Assembly (NCBI RefSeq): GCF_900107635.1
Contig: NZ_FNRD01000003.1
Location: 278,234-342,233, forward strand
Source of the DNA: Flavobacterium gillisiae
GTDB lineage: Bacteria; Bacteroidota; Bacteroidia; Flavobacteriales; Flavobacteriaceae
Direction of reading: 5' to 3'
DNA length: 64,000 nucleotides
Shown here in pieces: positions 24,625 through 33,752 of this stretch. Every line of letters begins with the position of its first letter. Position 1 is the stretch's first letter. The notes under the pieces are model-generated. The model made no database searches, was not told where the DNA came from, and saw nothing but the letters and a program-made list of their open reading frames with translations. The position numbers were made by a program, and so were the translations under genes.

Positions 24625-27540
24625 TTATTTCAGAAAAGTATTCAAAATACTTACCGGATGTTGTGCTTTTCTATTGGTTCCATCAAAAATTTGATGGCGG
24701 CAACTTGTACCTGCTGCGGCAATAGAAGTTGTTGCAGCGGTGGACCTTATTTTTGGAAATAAAGTATCCTCTCCCATCTGCATACTAATCTCATAATGCT
24801 CTTCTTCATAACCAAAAGAACCTGCCATCCCACAGCAACCCGAATTATAAATCGTAACTGTACTGTTTTTTGGCACGTTCAACATAGCAAAAGTCGCCTC
24901 TATTGAACTTAAGGATTTTTGGTGGCAATGACCGTGAATTTTTATATCTCTTACTTCATCAGAAAACTGCTCCGAATTAATTTTACCCAATGCGATTTCC
25001 TTTTTGAAAAACTCTTCAATTGTCAAGCAGTTTTCGGCTAATTTTTCGGCGGAAGTCTTGTCATCAGCCAGACGAATGTATTCATCTCTAAAAGTCAATA
25101 TAGCTGATGGTTCGATACCAATCAACGGAGTTTCAGCCGATATAATTCCTTTAAAAGTATTCACGTTTTTAGTAGCAATAGCTTTCGCTTCTTCCAGAAA
25201 ACCTTTGGATATATAGGCTCTTCCACTTTCTTCATGATCTACAACAACAACTTCGTAGCCCAATTTAGAGAGTAATTCAAAAGCATCAATTCCTACTGAA
25301 ACATCATAATAATTCGTGAATTCATCACAAAAAAGATAGAGTTTTCCATTGACATAGGAAGCAGCTTTTGTTTTTGATTTATTACTTTCGATCCATTTTC
25401 TGAATGTTTTAGGAGCTAATAATGGTACTTCCCTTTTTGAAGCCACACCCATTCCTTTTTTTACCAAAGGTTGATTGACCATAAAATTAGTCAATGCCGG
25501 AAAAACACTTCCTAGTTTATTCAGTTTGGCGTTATTAGCAAAAATCTTATTTCGAAGAGAAAAACCATTTGCCTTTTGGTATTGGTATAAAAATTCAGCT
25601 TTAAGCGCACCCACATCCACATTAGAAGGACATTCACTGGCGCAAGCTTTACAACTTATACAAAGTTCAAAAACTTCGTATAATTCTTTGTGATCGAATT
25701 TATTATCTTTTTCTGAATGTGTCAAATATTCTCGCAAAGTATTAGCACGGGCACGAGTAGTATCTTTCTCGTTACGGGTAGCACGATAACTAGGACACAT
25801 AGTTCCTCCTGCCGATGGTAATTTCCGACAATCACCAGAACCATTGCATTTTTCGGCAGCTCTTAGAACGCCCATGCTATCTGAAAAATCTTGAATCGTT
25901 TTGATATTAGGTTCCTCTCTCCCAGTTTCGAAACGAAGATTTTCGTCCATTTTTAACGCATTAACAATTTTTCCCATATTCAAAACTGAATTCGGGTCGA
26001 AAGCCAATTTGATGCGTTTTAATAACTCGTAGTTTTTTTCGCCAATCATAAATGGCAAAAATTCACCACGTACAATTCCGTCTCCATGTTCTCCACTCAA
26101 GGATCCGCGGTATTTTTTTACTAACTGCGCTACTTCGGTAGCAATATTTCTAAACTGATAAACGCCTTCTTTTGTTTTTAAATTCAAAACCGGACGCAAA
26201 TGCAATTCTCCTGCACCAGCATGAGCATAATAAATCGCCTCTTGTCCGTGGCGTTTCATCATCGCCGAAAAGTCAGCAATATAATTGGGTAAATCACTCA
26301 ATTCAACAGCAGTATCTTCAATAGAATCGGCTGCTTTTTCATCACCTACAATACTTCCTAAAAGTCCGAGACCTGCTTTTCTAAGTTCGTTTACTTTCTC
26401 GATATCAGCACCGTATAATTTTGGCGAAGCATAACCAAAATTATTCTCTTCTAAATCTTTAATTAAAGCATTAGCTTGCATTTCGGCATCTTCCATACTC
26501 GTATGCGAAGCTACTTCAAACATCATTATTGCTTTGGGTTCACCCTGAATAAAAAACCTATTTTTACTCTGCTCTTTGTTTGTTTTAGTACAATTAAGAA
26601 TCGTATCATCAATCATTTCACAGGTGTACAAATGGTGTTTCATGGCAATCATGACCGCCTCTAAACTCTCTTGAACACTGGTAAAATGCGTTACTACCAT
26701 CACATTATTAGTAGGTGGTAAATCATCAACTTTTAAAGTGACCTCAGTCGTAAAAGCTAAAGTTCCCTCAGAGCCACAAAGCAATTTACCAACATTTATT
26801 GTAGGTTGGCTTCCGCCAAAAAGATCAGAATACAATAGAATATCTACTGCATATCCTGTATTTCGTCTATGGATTTCTGGTTTCGGGAATTCTTTTATAA
26901 TTTCCTTCTGTGTAGCTTCATTCGATAATTCCTCGTAAAGGATTCTGTAGATTTTATTTTCGAGAGAATCGCCTTTTGTTTTTTCGATAAATTCAGCAGA
27001 AGTTAATTCGCCAAAAACAACTTGAGAGCCATCACTTAAAATAGCTTTTATCTCCACAATTTTATCTCTGGTCACTCCGTAGCGTATCGACGTGGTCCCA
27101 GATGAATTATTCCCTACCATTCCTCCTATCATACAACGATTAGAAGTAGAAGTATTAGGTCCAAAAAATAATCCGTGGGGTTTTAAATATAAATTCAGTT
27201 CATCCCTGATCACACCGGGCTGAACGGTAATCGTTTTATTTGCTGCATCGAAAGAGACAATCTTAGTAAAATGTTTAGACACATCTACAATAATACCGCT
27301 ACCAACTGTTTGTCCCGCTAAGGAAGTTCCCGCAGTTCTAGGTGTTAGAGCAAGCTTATTTATATTGGCAAAACGGACCAACTTTATAATATCGGCCTCA
27401 TTTTTAGGTAAGGCTGCCGCCAAAGGCATTATTCTATAAGCAGAAGCATCTGTCGCATAGAGTGTTTTATGAAGATCATCAAATAGAAGAGTTCCTTCTA
27501 AGGATGTAGCTAATTCTTTTAATTGAGGCAAGTTGGGCAT
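24625..27540 (-). CDS. FAD-linked and 4Fe-4S-binding D-lactate / D-2-hydroxyacid dehydrogenase
   Basis: A 971-residue fusion of a GlcD-type FAD oxidase with a GlpC-type iron-sulfur domain, like E. coli YdiJ and Dld-type enzymes. The FAD part has the PP-loop TPRTAGTSLAGQTVGSG and GGMVGNNSSGTTSIRYG, then LLCGSEGTLAFTTEVTL and HAGAGELHLRPVLNLKT plus LSGEHGDGIVRGEFLP. The Fe-S part has CISCKACASECPSNVDVGALK and the cysteine-rich redox domain ending GCCGMAGSFGYEEEHYEIS. It oxidises a D-2-hydroxyacid, passing electrons through the clusters; YdiJ acts on D-2-hydroxyglutarate. Its position 125 bases downstream of nagB in a MurNAc-using locus makes D-lactate, the MurQ by-product, an attractive substrate (inference). 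Confidence 0.88.
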   Translation of the reverse strand: MPNLPQLKELATSLEGTLLFDDLHKTLYATDASAYRIMPLAAALPKNEADIIKLVRFANINKLALTPRTAGTSLAGQTVGSGIIVDVSKHFTKIVSFDAANKTITVQPGVIRDELNLYLKPHGLFFGPNTSTSNRCMIGGMVGNNSSGTTSIRYGVTRDKIVEIKAILSDGSQVVFGELTSAEFIEKTKGDSLENKIYRILYEELSNEATQKEIIKEFPKPEIHRRNTGYAVDILLYSDLFGGSQPTINVGKLLCGSEGTLAFTTEVTLKVDDLPPTNNVMVVTHFTSVQESLEAVMIAMKHHLYTCEMIDDTILNCTKTNKEQSKNRFFIQGEPKAIMMFEVASHTSMEDAEMQANALIKDLEENNFGYASPKLYGADIEKVNELRKAGLGLLGSIVGDEKAADSIEDTAVELSDLPNYIADFSAMMKRHGQEAIYYAHAGAGELHLRPVLNLKTKEGVYQFRNIATEVAQLVKKYRGSLSGEHGDGIVRGEFLPFMIGEKNYELLKRIKLAFDPNSVLNMGKIVNALKMDENLRFETGREEPNIKTIQDFSDSMGVLRAAEKCNGSGDCRKLPSAGGTMCPSYRATRNEKDTTRARANTLREYLTHSEKDNKFDHKELYEVFELCISCKACASECPSNVDVGALKAEFLYQYQKANGFSLRNKIFANNAKLNKLGSVFPALTNFMVNQPLVKKGMGVASKREVPLLAPKTFRKWIESNKSKTKAASYVNGKLYLFCDEFTNYYDVSVGIDAFELLSKLGYEVVVVDHEESGRAYISKGFLEEAKAIATKNVNTFKGIISAETPLIGIEPSAILTFRDEYIRLADDKTSAEKLAENCLTIEEFFKKEIALGKINSEQFSDEVRDIKIHGHCHQKSLSSIEATFAMLNVPKNSTVTIYNSGCCGMAGSFGYEEEHYEISMQMGEDTLFPKIRSTAATTSIAAAGTSCRHQIFDGTNRKAQHPVSILNTFLK

Positions 27541-27567
27541 TAGTAAAATGTATTGCTTTTGTTTTCA

Positions 27568-27575
27568 CAAATATA
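27568..27575 (-). promoter_or_regulatory. -7 element of the FAD/Fe-S dehydrogenase gene
   Basis: TATATTTG on the minus strand, 27 bases before the start at 27540. A TAGCGC box (27581-27586) and a palindrome AATCGCGATT (27627-27636) lie upstream and resemble boxes in the nagB and susC promoters. Confidence 0.55.
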
Positions 27576-27665
27576 AATGATAGCGCTTTATAATGGAACA
27601 TTAATAGCTACTAAAACAAAACACCTAATCGCGATTTTGTTATAGCAGCCATATTGTATCATTTT

Positions 27666-29591
27666 TTAGTAGTCAAAACGCTTGAAAGCTTCTATAGCCT
27701 CATATTCAGCCAAGCCTAAGTTATCATAGCTTTTTGCCGTACTTTTATTGCGCTCCTCTGCTCTTACCCAAAATTCTCTAGAATCATTCCCTTGAAACAT
27801 TACACGATCCTTTTGAGACTGATGGAATAAAATAGCATGTCTTTTTAATAATACTTCATCCGGACTAAGCGGTACTGCCATATCAATTTCATCAATAGCC
27901 CACTCATGCCAAGCACCTCTATACAACCACAGCCAACAATCATCCATAAACGACTTGCTTTTTAGCGTAGCCATAGCTGCAAAAATGGCATTCAAACAAA
28001 CCTCATGTGTTCCATGCGGATCTGCTAAATCTCCAGCTGCAAATACTTGATGCGGTCTTATTTTTTCAATAATATCCATAACAATGGTAATATCAACTGC
28101 AGCTAAAGGATTTTTCTTGATTTGACCTGTTTCATAAAATGGCAAGTCCAAAAAGTGAATGTTAGTATCGTTCAAACCAATATATCTGGTTGCTGCATAC
28201 GACTCCCTTCTTCTGATAAGCCCTTTTAATTTTCGAACTTCAACGGAATCCATTTCATCTTCTTTTTTATTATTTAAAAAATGAATTACCTCTTTAAAAT
28301 CTATCTTAGTTCGGTCTTCGCCAATAAGATCATTGCATACCTCAGCAAATTTCAAAGCTTCATCATCCGTGACGGCAATATTTCCAGATGTTTGATACAC
28401 CACATGCACATCATGCCCTTGCTTAATTAGCTTTGAGAAAGTACCTCCCATTGAAATCACATCATCATCTGGATGAGGGCTAAAAAGAATAACTCTTTTT
28501 TTAGACGGGTTAGCTCTTTCCGGTCTGTTAGAGTCATCCGTGTCGGGTTTACCTCCTGGCCATCCAGTAATCGTATGTTGTAACTGATTAAACATATTAA
28601 TATTCAAATCATAAGCTGATCCTTCTTGTGCTAATAAATCAGACATTCCATTGTTATTGTAATCTCTGTCCGTTAGTTTTAAGATGGACTGATTTGTTTT
28701 TTGGCAAAGCCACACTATTGCCTTACTTTTTAATGCCGGAGTCCAAACACATTCCTCTACTAACCAAGGTGTTTTTAATCGGGTTAATTCAGAAGCCGCT
28801 GATTGATCTAACACAAAGGTTGTATTATCATGATTTTGTAAAAAAGTAGCAGGGATTTCTGGGCTAATTTCTCCTTGAATCGTTCTTTCTATTACATCTG
28901 CCTTGTTTTGCCCCCAAGCTAATAAAACAACTCTTTTAGATCTAAGAATAGTAGAAACTCCCATGGTTATGGCTCTAGTAGGAACATTGTTAATTCCATT
29001 AAAATCTGAGGAGGCATCTACCTTTGTAATATGATCTAGCGTTATTAGTCGGGTTCCAGAATTGATATGTGATCCTGGTTCATTAAAACCAACGTGCCCG
29101 GTACGTCCTATTCCTAATAACTGAAAGTCAAGCCCACCAGCATTTTTAATTTTCGATTCATAATCAGCACAGTATTGATGTAGCTCTTCAATAGCAACTG
29201 CGCCATTAGGCACATTTACATTTTCAGGCTTGATATCAATATGATTGAAAAGATGGGCGTGCATGAAGTAGTGATAGCTTTGCTTATTTTCTTTTTTCAT
29301 TGGATAATATTCGTCCAAATTAAAAGTAATCACATTGCTAAAGCTAAGACCTTCTTCTTTATGCAAACGCACTAACTCATCATACACTCTTATAGGTGAA
29401 GAGCCCGTAGCCAATCCTAGTATGCATTTTTTATTTTCGGCTTGCTTTAATTTAATTAGTGTCGCTATTTCTTGCGCAACAGCTTTTGAAGCGTCTACTG
29501 AATTTATAAAAATTTCATTATGAATTTTCTCAAAACGAGTTGTTTCATATTTTCCTGGTGCTACATAGCTTAGGTTACGAATGGCATCCAT
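27666..29591 (-). CDS. nagB: Glucosamine-6-phosphate deaminase fused to a PIG-L/LmbE deacetylase domain
   Basis: A 641-residue fusion. Residues 1-~270 are NagB, which converts glucosamine-6-phosphate to fructose-6-phosphate and ammonia: CILGLATGSSPIRVYDELV, NVITFNLDEYYPM with the catalytic Asp, GIGRTGHVGFNEPGS, and the catalytic His in HLFNHIDI. Residues ~365-600 are a PIG-L-type zinc deacetylase with its SPHPDDDVISMGGT metal motif and distal HGTHEVCLNAIFAAMATL. E. coli NagB is only 266 residues, so the second domain is an addition known in Bacteroidota. It may supply a GlcNAc deacetylase step, since no nagA is present here (inference). The gene is downstream of the DeoR regulator on the same strand. 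Confidence 0.94.
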   Translation of the reverse strand: MDAIRNLSYVAPGKYETTRFEKIHNEIFINSVDASKAVAQEIATLIKLKQAENKKCILGLATGSSPIRVYDELVRLHKEEGLSFSNVITFNLDEYYPMKKENKQSYHYFMHAHLFNHIDIKPENVNVPNGAVAIEELHQYCADYESKIKNAGGLDFQLLGIGRTGHVGFNEPGSHINSGTRLITLDHITKVDASSDFNGINNVPTRAITMGVSTILRSKRVVLLAWGQNKADVIERTIQGEISPEIPATFLQNHDNTTFVLDQSAASELTRLKTPWLVEECVWTPALKSKAIVWLCQKTNQSILKLTDRDYNNNGMSDLLAQEGSAYDLNINMFNQLQHTITGWPGGKPDTDDSNRPERANPSKKRVILFSPHPDDDVISMGGTFSKLIKQGHDVHVVYQTSGNIAVTDDEALKFAEVCNDLIGEDRTKIDFKEVIHFLNNKKEDEMDSVEVRKLKGLIRRRESYAATRYIGLNDTNIHFLDLPFYETGQIKKNPLAAVDITIVMDIIEKIRPHQVFAAGDLADPHGTHEVCLNAIFAAMATLKSKSFMDDCWLWLYRGAWHEWAIDEIDMAVPLSPDEVLLKRHAILFHQSQKDRVMFQGNDSREFWVRAEERNKSTAKSYDNLGLAEYEAIEAFKRFDY

Positions 29592-29624
29592 AATTTAGTT
29601 GTATTTTTAAGAAGGTTAATACAA

Positions 29625-29706
29625 CAAATGTAGAAAATAAAAATCTAATAGCGCATTTAAACGCGTTATTTTAACGCTAAATTATCAAATAACGCAAAAT
29701 ACCGCA
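29625..29706 (-). promoter_or_regulatory. nagB promoter with GCGTTA/CGCAT operator boxes
   Basis: A -7 element TACATTTG (29632-29625, minus) lies 34 bases before the nagB start. Upstream are a perfect inverted repeat GCGTTA-TTT-TAACGC (29663-29677), GCGCATTTAAACGCG next to it (29651-29665), and TAACGCAAAATACCGCAT (29690-29706). Similar boxes lie in front of susC. The expected -33 region overlaps the first box, so a bound regulator would compete with or aid polymerase. Confidence 0.7.
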
Positions 29707-30456
29707 TTAAAGTATCATAACCCCAGCTCTGCGGTATTCTTCTAACACCTCATCCTCTGGATCTAAGTCGGTTACCATCGTGTTTAGTCTACTAATATTA
29801 CAAACTACATGGGGCATTTTGCTATTTAATTTATCAGCAGTAAACATTAAAACTACTTTATCAGAAGCTTCCAGCATTGCTTTTTTAACAATCGAAACTT
29901 CATAACCCATTTCCGTCAGGCCCTGTTTAGCACTTATACTACTTACTCCCATAAAACAAATATCTGCTTTGATTTTAGATAAGACCTGCAGCACATCCAT
30001 TCCAATTGTTACCATAGCATTTTTTTGCATCTTCCCACCTATGAAAATTAGGTCAATATTCGGGTATTGAGATAATTGCATAGCAATAGGCAAACTATAT
30101 GTATATATTGTTGCTTTTAATAATGGCGGCATTAACTTCGAAAAAACCAAGTTTGTAGTACCACCACTCATAATTATCACCTGACCATCATGAAGTAAAG
30201 AAAGTGCCTTATGTCCTATTTCTTTTTTCTTATTCTCGTTAGATATTACAATATTAAATACATTTCTAGGTTTATCAGCAACGGGTATCGCGCCTCCATA
30301 AACTTTTTCAAGAAGCCCTCTTTCATCCAACTTATTTAAGTCTCTTCTTATAGTATCTTCAGAGACAGCCAAAAGCTCAGCCAACTCAATGGTACTAATT
30401 CGCTGTTCTTCAGCAAGTTTATTCAGTATATAATTGCGTCTTTCTGCTTTTAACAT
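29707..30456 (-). CDS. DeoR/GlpR-family transcriptional regulator of the amino-sugar locus
   Basis: A 249-residue regulator from the ATG at 30456 (MLKAERRNYILNKLAEEQRIS). The N-terminal helix-turn-helix is STIELAELLAVSEDTIRRDLNKLDERG, typical of DeoR, followed by the sugar-phosphate-sensing domain with INDGQVIIMSGGTTNLVF-like LHDGQVIIMSGGTTNLVF and IFIGGKMQKNAMVTIGMD. A -7 promoter element at 30481-30488 falls inside the longer possible frame (to 30483), which rules that start out. Divergent from susC and upstream of nagB, it probably responds to GlcNAc-6-P or another amino-sugar phosphate; effector and sign are inferred from family habits. Confidence 0.9.
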   Translation of the reverse strand: MLKAERRNYILNKLAEEQRISTIELAELLAVSEDTIRRDLNKLDERGLLEKVYGGAIPVADKPRNVFNIVISNENKKKEIGHKALSLLHDGQVIIMSGGTTNLVFSKLMPPLLKATIYTYSLPIAMQLSQYPNIDLIFIGGKMQKNAMVTIGMDVLQVLSKIKADICFMGVSSISAKQGLTEMGYEVSIVKKAMLEASDKVVLMFTADKLNSKMPHVVCNISRLNTMVTDLDPEDEVLEEYRRAGVMIL

Positions 30457-30480
30457 AGTCGTAATGTAAATGATGGAATG

Positions 30481-30488
30481 CAAATGTA
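30481..30488 (-). promoter_or_regulatory. -7 element of the DeoR regulator gene
   Basis: TACATTTG on the minus strand, 24 bases before the ATG at 30456. Its position decides the start codon of the regulator. Confidence 0.65.
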
Positions 30489-30534
30489 TTAAAATAAATC
30501 ATTAATACGGAGACAATTAGCGAAGCCACGAGAT

Positions 30535-30643
30535 TAAATGCGATTTTAAACCAACAAAACATGCGTTATATTGCATTATTAAAGCTGAAAATGAAAATAA
30601 ATCGAAAGATATCGCATTTATATGCATATTATAAATATATTTG
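30535..30643 (+). promoter_or_regulatory. susC promoter with repeated CGCAT/ATGCG boxes
   Basis: TATATTTG at 30636-30643 is a -7 element 30 bases before the susC ATG. Upstream boxes: TAAATGCGATTTTAAA (30535-30550), ATGCGTTATATTGCATTA (30561-30578) and ATCGCATTTATATGCATATT (30611-30630). The last occupies the place of the -33 element. The boxes resemble those in front of nagB and face the divergent DeoR-type regulator gene, which makes that protein the likely binder. Confidence 0.65.
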
Positions 30644-30673
30644 TGTACTAACCATAACATAAACCAAATAATT

Positions 30674-33600
30674 ATGAAAAAATTATTCCTGATTTCATTA
30701 TTGTTTTTGTTTGTTCAAACCACATTTGCACAAACAAAAACAATTACTGGAACTGTAAAAAACAAAGCTGATGGGATTCCTATTCCAGGAGTTACAGTTC
30801 TTATTAAAGGTACTACTAAAAGTAGTGTTACTGATTTAGATGGTAACTATACGATTAATGCATCGTCTACTGACGCGCTTGTCTTTAGTTATATTGGTTT
30901 TGAAACAAAAGAATTTAAAGTAACGGAAAAAACAACTAATTACAGTATCAATTTATCTGAAGAACTTAACACTTTAAACGAAGTTGTCGTTCTTGGATCT
31001 ACAGTGCGAGTTACTAGGAAAGAACTTGGAAATGCTGTTACAAGTTTGAAAGCCGAAGGACTCAATCAAGCCAAACCTGTAGACCTTTCATCTGCTTTAC
31101 AAGGAAAAATTGCTGGCGCCCAAGTTTCTCAAAACTCTGGAGATCCTGCTGGAGGATTTAGTATCAAACTTAGAGGTACTTCCTCTATTCTAGGTTCATC
31201 AGACCCTTTATATGTTATAGATGGAGTTGTACTGAATAATGCAACGACAAATCTAACAAACCTTAATGTAAGTAAAGGAAATTCGAATCTACAAATTGGA
31301 CAAAATAGATCCTCTGATATAAACCCAAATGATATTGAAAGTATTGAAATATTAAACGGAGGTGCCGCTGCAGCAATATATGGCTCACGTGCTGCTAATG
31401 GAGTTATTTTGATCTCAACAAAAAAAGGAAAATCAGGAGACACTAAATATACGTTTTCAACAAGCATGACTTCAAATAGCCTCCGTAAAAAAGTTTATGT
31501 TAATATGTCTGACAAACAATTCGTCAATTCTTCTCCTGCATTATTTCCGATACAAGGGCAGCCAGCAAGTGCAACTACTGTATTAGTAGCTGGTAGAAAT
31601 CTAGAAACTCGAACTATTTCTGGAATAAAAAGATATGATTATCAAGATGATGTTTTCACTACTGGAATAGGAAATGACACCTATTTTTCTTTACGAGGAG
31701 GCGATGACAAAACAAAATATTTTTCCTCTATTGGTTATTTGAAAAATGAGGGAATTGTTAAGAATACTGATTTTGAAAGATTAGGAGCCAAATTAAGGTT
31801 ACAGCATGATTTTAGTGATAAACTAACAGCATCAATTGGTCTAAATTATATTACTTCTAGCTCTAACGAGAAGCCAGATGGAAATGTTTTTTGGAGCCCA
31901 ATTAATTCTATAACAATAACAAATAACATTTATGATATCAATCAAAGAAGCTCAAATGGTGATCTATTGGCAGTAGACCCTAATAGAGTAAATCCTTTAT
32001 CTGTAATTGAAAATTTCAAAATCACACAAAAGACAGATCGTATGGTTTCTGATATTCAATTGAATTTCAAACCATTCGAAAACTTCAATGCAGACTTTAT
32101 TTTTGGATTAGATAATTACAACCAAAAAGGAAAAGTTTTTATACCTAGATATCCATACGCTCCTGTTAATGGAACTTACTTTAATGATGGTTATGTTTCC
32201 GAAGCATCAAATAGGGTCGTACAATTCAACAATGATTTGAACTTGAGATACCTTTGGAATATTACTAAAAATATAAAATTAACATCCTTTGCCGGTTATA
32301 ATATTCAGACTTACAGAGACGAACTCTTTGCTATTGAAGGAAGAAACTTAAAACCATTTGTTGAAACAATTAATGCTTTTAACACATTACTTCCAGGATC
32401 GCCTAACGCTGGCGAATCAAAATACAATTTATGGGGATACTACTTACAGGAAACTATAGGGTTCAAAGACAAACTTTTCATAACTATTGCTGGAAGACAA
32501 GATGCGTCAACTGTTTTTTCAAAAGAAAATCGTTCTCAGTTTTATCCAAAAGTAAGTGCTAGTTACGTAATATCTGATGAAAAATTCATGCAAAATTCTC
32601 CTATAACCTCTGCAAGATTGCGTGGTTCGTGGGGAGAATCTGGAAGTTTAACAGCAATAACTCCATATGCAAGGTTCACAAATTATGCTACAGGAAATCT
32701 TATAGGAAATACTTCCTTTACCCTCGAAGGTTTCAAAAAAGGAAATTTAGACTTACGACCTGAGAAAAGCTCAACATACGAGGTCGGTGCAGACATAGGT
32801 CTTCTAAAAGACCGGGTAAATCTATCTTTTAGTTATTACAATGCAGATATAAAAGATTTGCTTTTACCTGTACAACTAGCAAGTTCAACAGGCTCTACCA
32901 ATACCATCCAAAATATTGGAGAAATGAACAATAAAGGTATAGAAATTGGGTTACGTTACGATGTCATCAAGAAAGAAGATCTTAATCTTGATTTATACGT
33001 AAATTATAGCCGCAATAGAAATAAAGTGACTGGTTTACCGCAACAAAGATTCAAATTAGACAGTAATCCTTCCGGAGCCCCCGTATTTGTGGAGAAAGGG
33101 CAACCTATTGGTATATATTATGGGACTTACTACGCTAGAAATGCCGACGGTAGTTTATTACTAACTACTGCTGGTTACCCTCAAGTCGAGAAAGGTGATA
33201 CTTCAACAGGAACTGCTATAAGAGATGCTTCTGGACAGCCCACAGGAACGATATTAAACAAACAAATAGGAAACCCTAATCCAGAATATATTATTTCTTT
33301 TGGCGCCAATTTAAATTACAAAAAATTTGGAATGTCTATTTTATTTGATGGTGTTCAAGGTGTTGATGTATTTGACGCTGATTATAGAACAAGACAAGGA
33401 GTTGGAAGTGGTGAATTAGTTGAAAAAGAACTTAACGGTGAATTACCAAGAGGATATATTTGGTCCATATATGGAATTGAAGAATTTAGAGTTGTCGATG
33501 GTAGTTATATTAAATTGAGAGAAGTTTCCCTAAGCTATTCTTTCGGGAAATTGAATAACTTTTTTGATGACTTAACCATCAATGCAAGTGGTAGAAACTT

Positions 33601-33733
33601 ATTTTCATGGGATAAATTCACGAGTTTTGACCCCGAAACTAATTCTGGAGGGCAGTCATCTGTAGCCAAATATAATTTTGGTACAGTGCCTATTCCTAAA
33701 TCATATTCATTAGCATTAAAATTTCAATTTTAA
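30674..33733 (+). CDS. susC: SusC/RagA-family TonB-dependent outer-membrane transporter
   Basis: A 1019-residue outer-membrane porin-type transporter from the ATG at 30674 with signal MKKLFLISLLFLFVQTTFAQ. Residues ~24-105 are the carboxypeptidase-regulatory-like domain (ITGTVKNKADGIPIPGVTVLIKG). Then come the plug (SSALQGKIAGAQVSQNSGDPAGGF, SDPLYVIDGVVLNN, IESIEILNGGAAAAIYGSRAANGVILI-type TonB signature) and a 22-strand barrel ending in aromatic FQF. It works with the SusD lipoprotein next to it to import oligosaccharides. Genes around it make peptidoglycan amino sugars the probable substrate. The in-frame start at 30641 is rejected because it overlaps the -7 element. Confidence 0.95.
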   Translation: MKKLFLISLLFLFVQTTFAQTKTITGTVKNKADGIPIPGVTVLIKGTTKSSVTDLDGNYTINASSTDALVFSYIGFETKEFKVTEKTTNYSINLSEELNTLNEVVVLGSTVRVTRKELGNAVTSLKAEGLNQAKPVDLSSALQGKIAGAQVSQNSGDPAGGFSIKLRGTSSILGSSDPLYVIDGVVLNNATTNLTNLNVSKGNSNLQIGQNRSSDINPNDIESIEILNGGAAAAIYGSRAANGVILISTKKGKSGDTKYTFSTSMTSNSLRKKVYVNMSDKQFVNSSPALFPIQGQPASATTVLVAGRNLETRTISGIKRYDYQDDVFTTGIGNDTYFSLRGGDDKTKYFSSIGYLKNEGIVKNTDFERLGAKLRLQHDFSDKLTASIGLNYITSSSNEKPDGNVFWSPINSITITNNIYDINQRSSNGDLLAVDPNRVNPLSVIENFKITQKTDRMVSDIQLNFKPFENFNADFIFGLDNYNQKGKVFIPRYPYAPVNGTYFNDGYVSEASNRVVQFNNDLNLRYLWNITKNIKLTSFAGYNIQTYRDELFAIEGRNLKPFVETINAFNTLLPGSPNAGESKYNLWGYYLQETIGFKDKLFITIAGRQDASTVFSKENRSQFYPKVSASYVISDEKFMQNSPITSARLRGSWGESGSLTAITPYARFTNYATGNLIGNTSFTLEGFKKGNLDLRPEKSSTYEVGADIGLLKDRVNLSFSYYNADIKDLLLPVQLASSTGSTNTIQNIGEMNNKGIEIGLRYDVIKKEDLNLDLYVNYSRNRNKVTGLPQQRFKLDSNPSGAPVFVEKGQPIGIYYGTYYARNADGSLLLTTAGYPQVEKGDTSTGTAIRDASGQPTGTILNKQIGNPNPEYIISFGANLNYKKFGMSILFDGVQGVDVFDADYRTRQGVGSGELVEKELNGELPRGYIWSIYGIEEFRVVDGSYIKLREVSLSYSFGKLNNFFDDLTINASGRNLFSWDKFTSFDPETNSGGQSSVAKYNFGTVPIPKSYSLALKFQF

Positions 33734-33752
33734 TAAAAAAAAAGAAAAAAAA

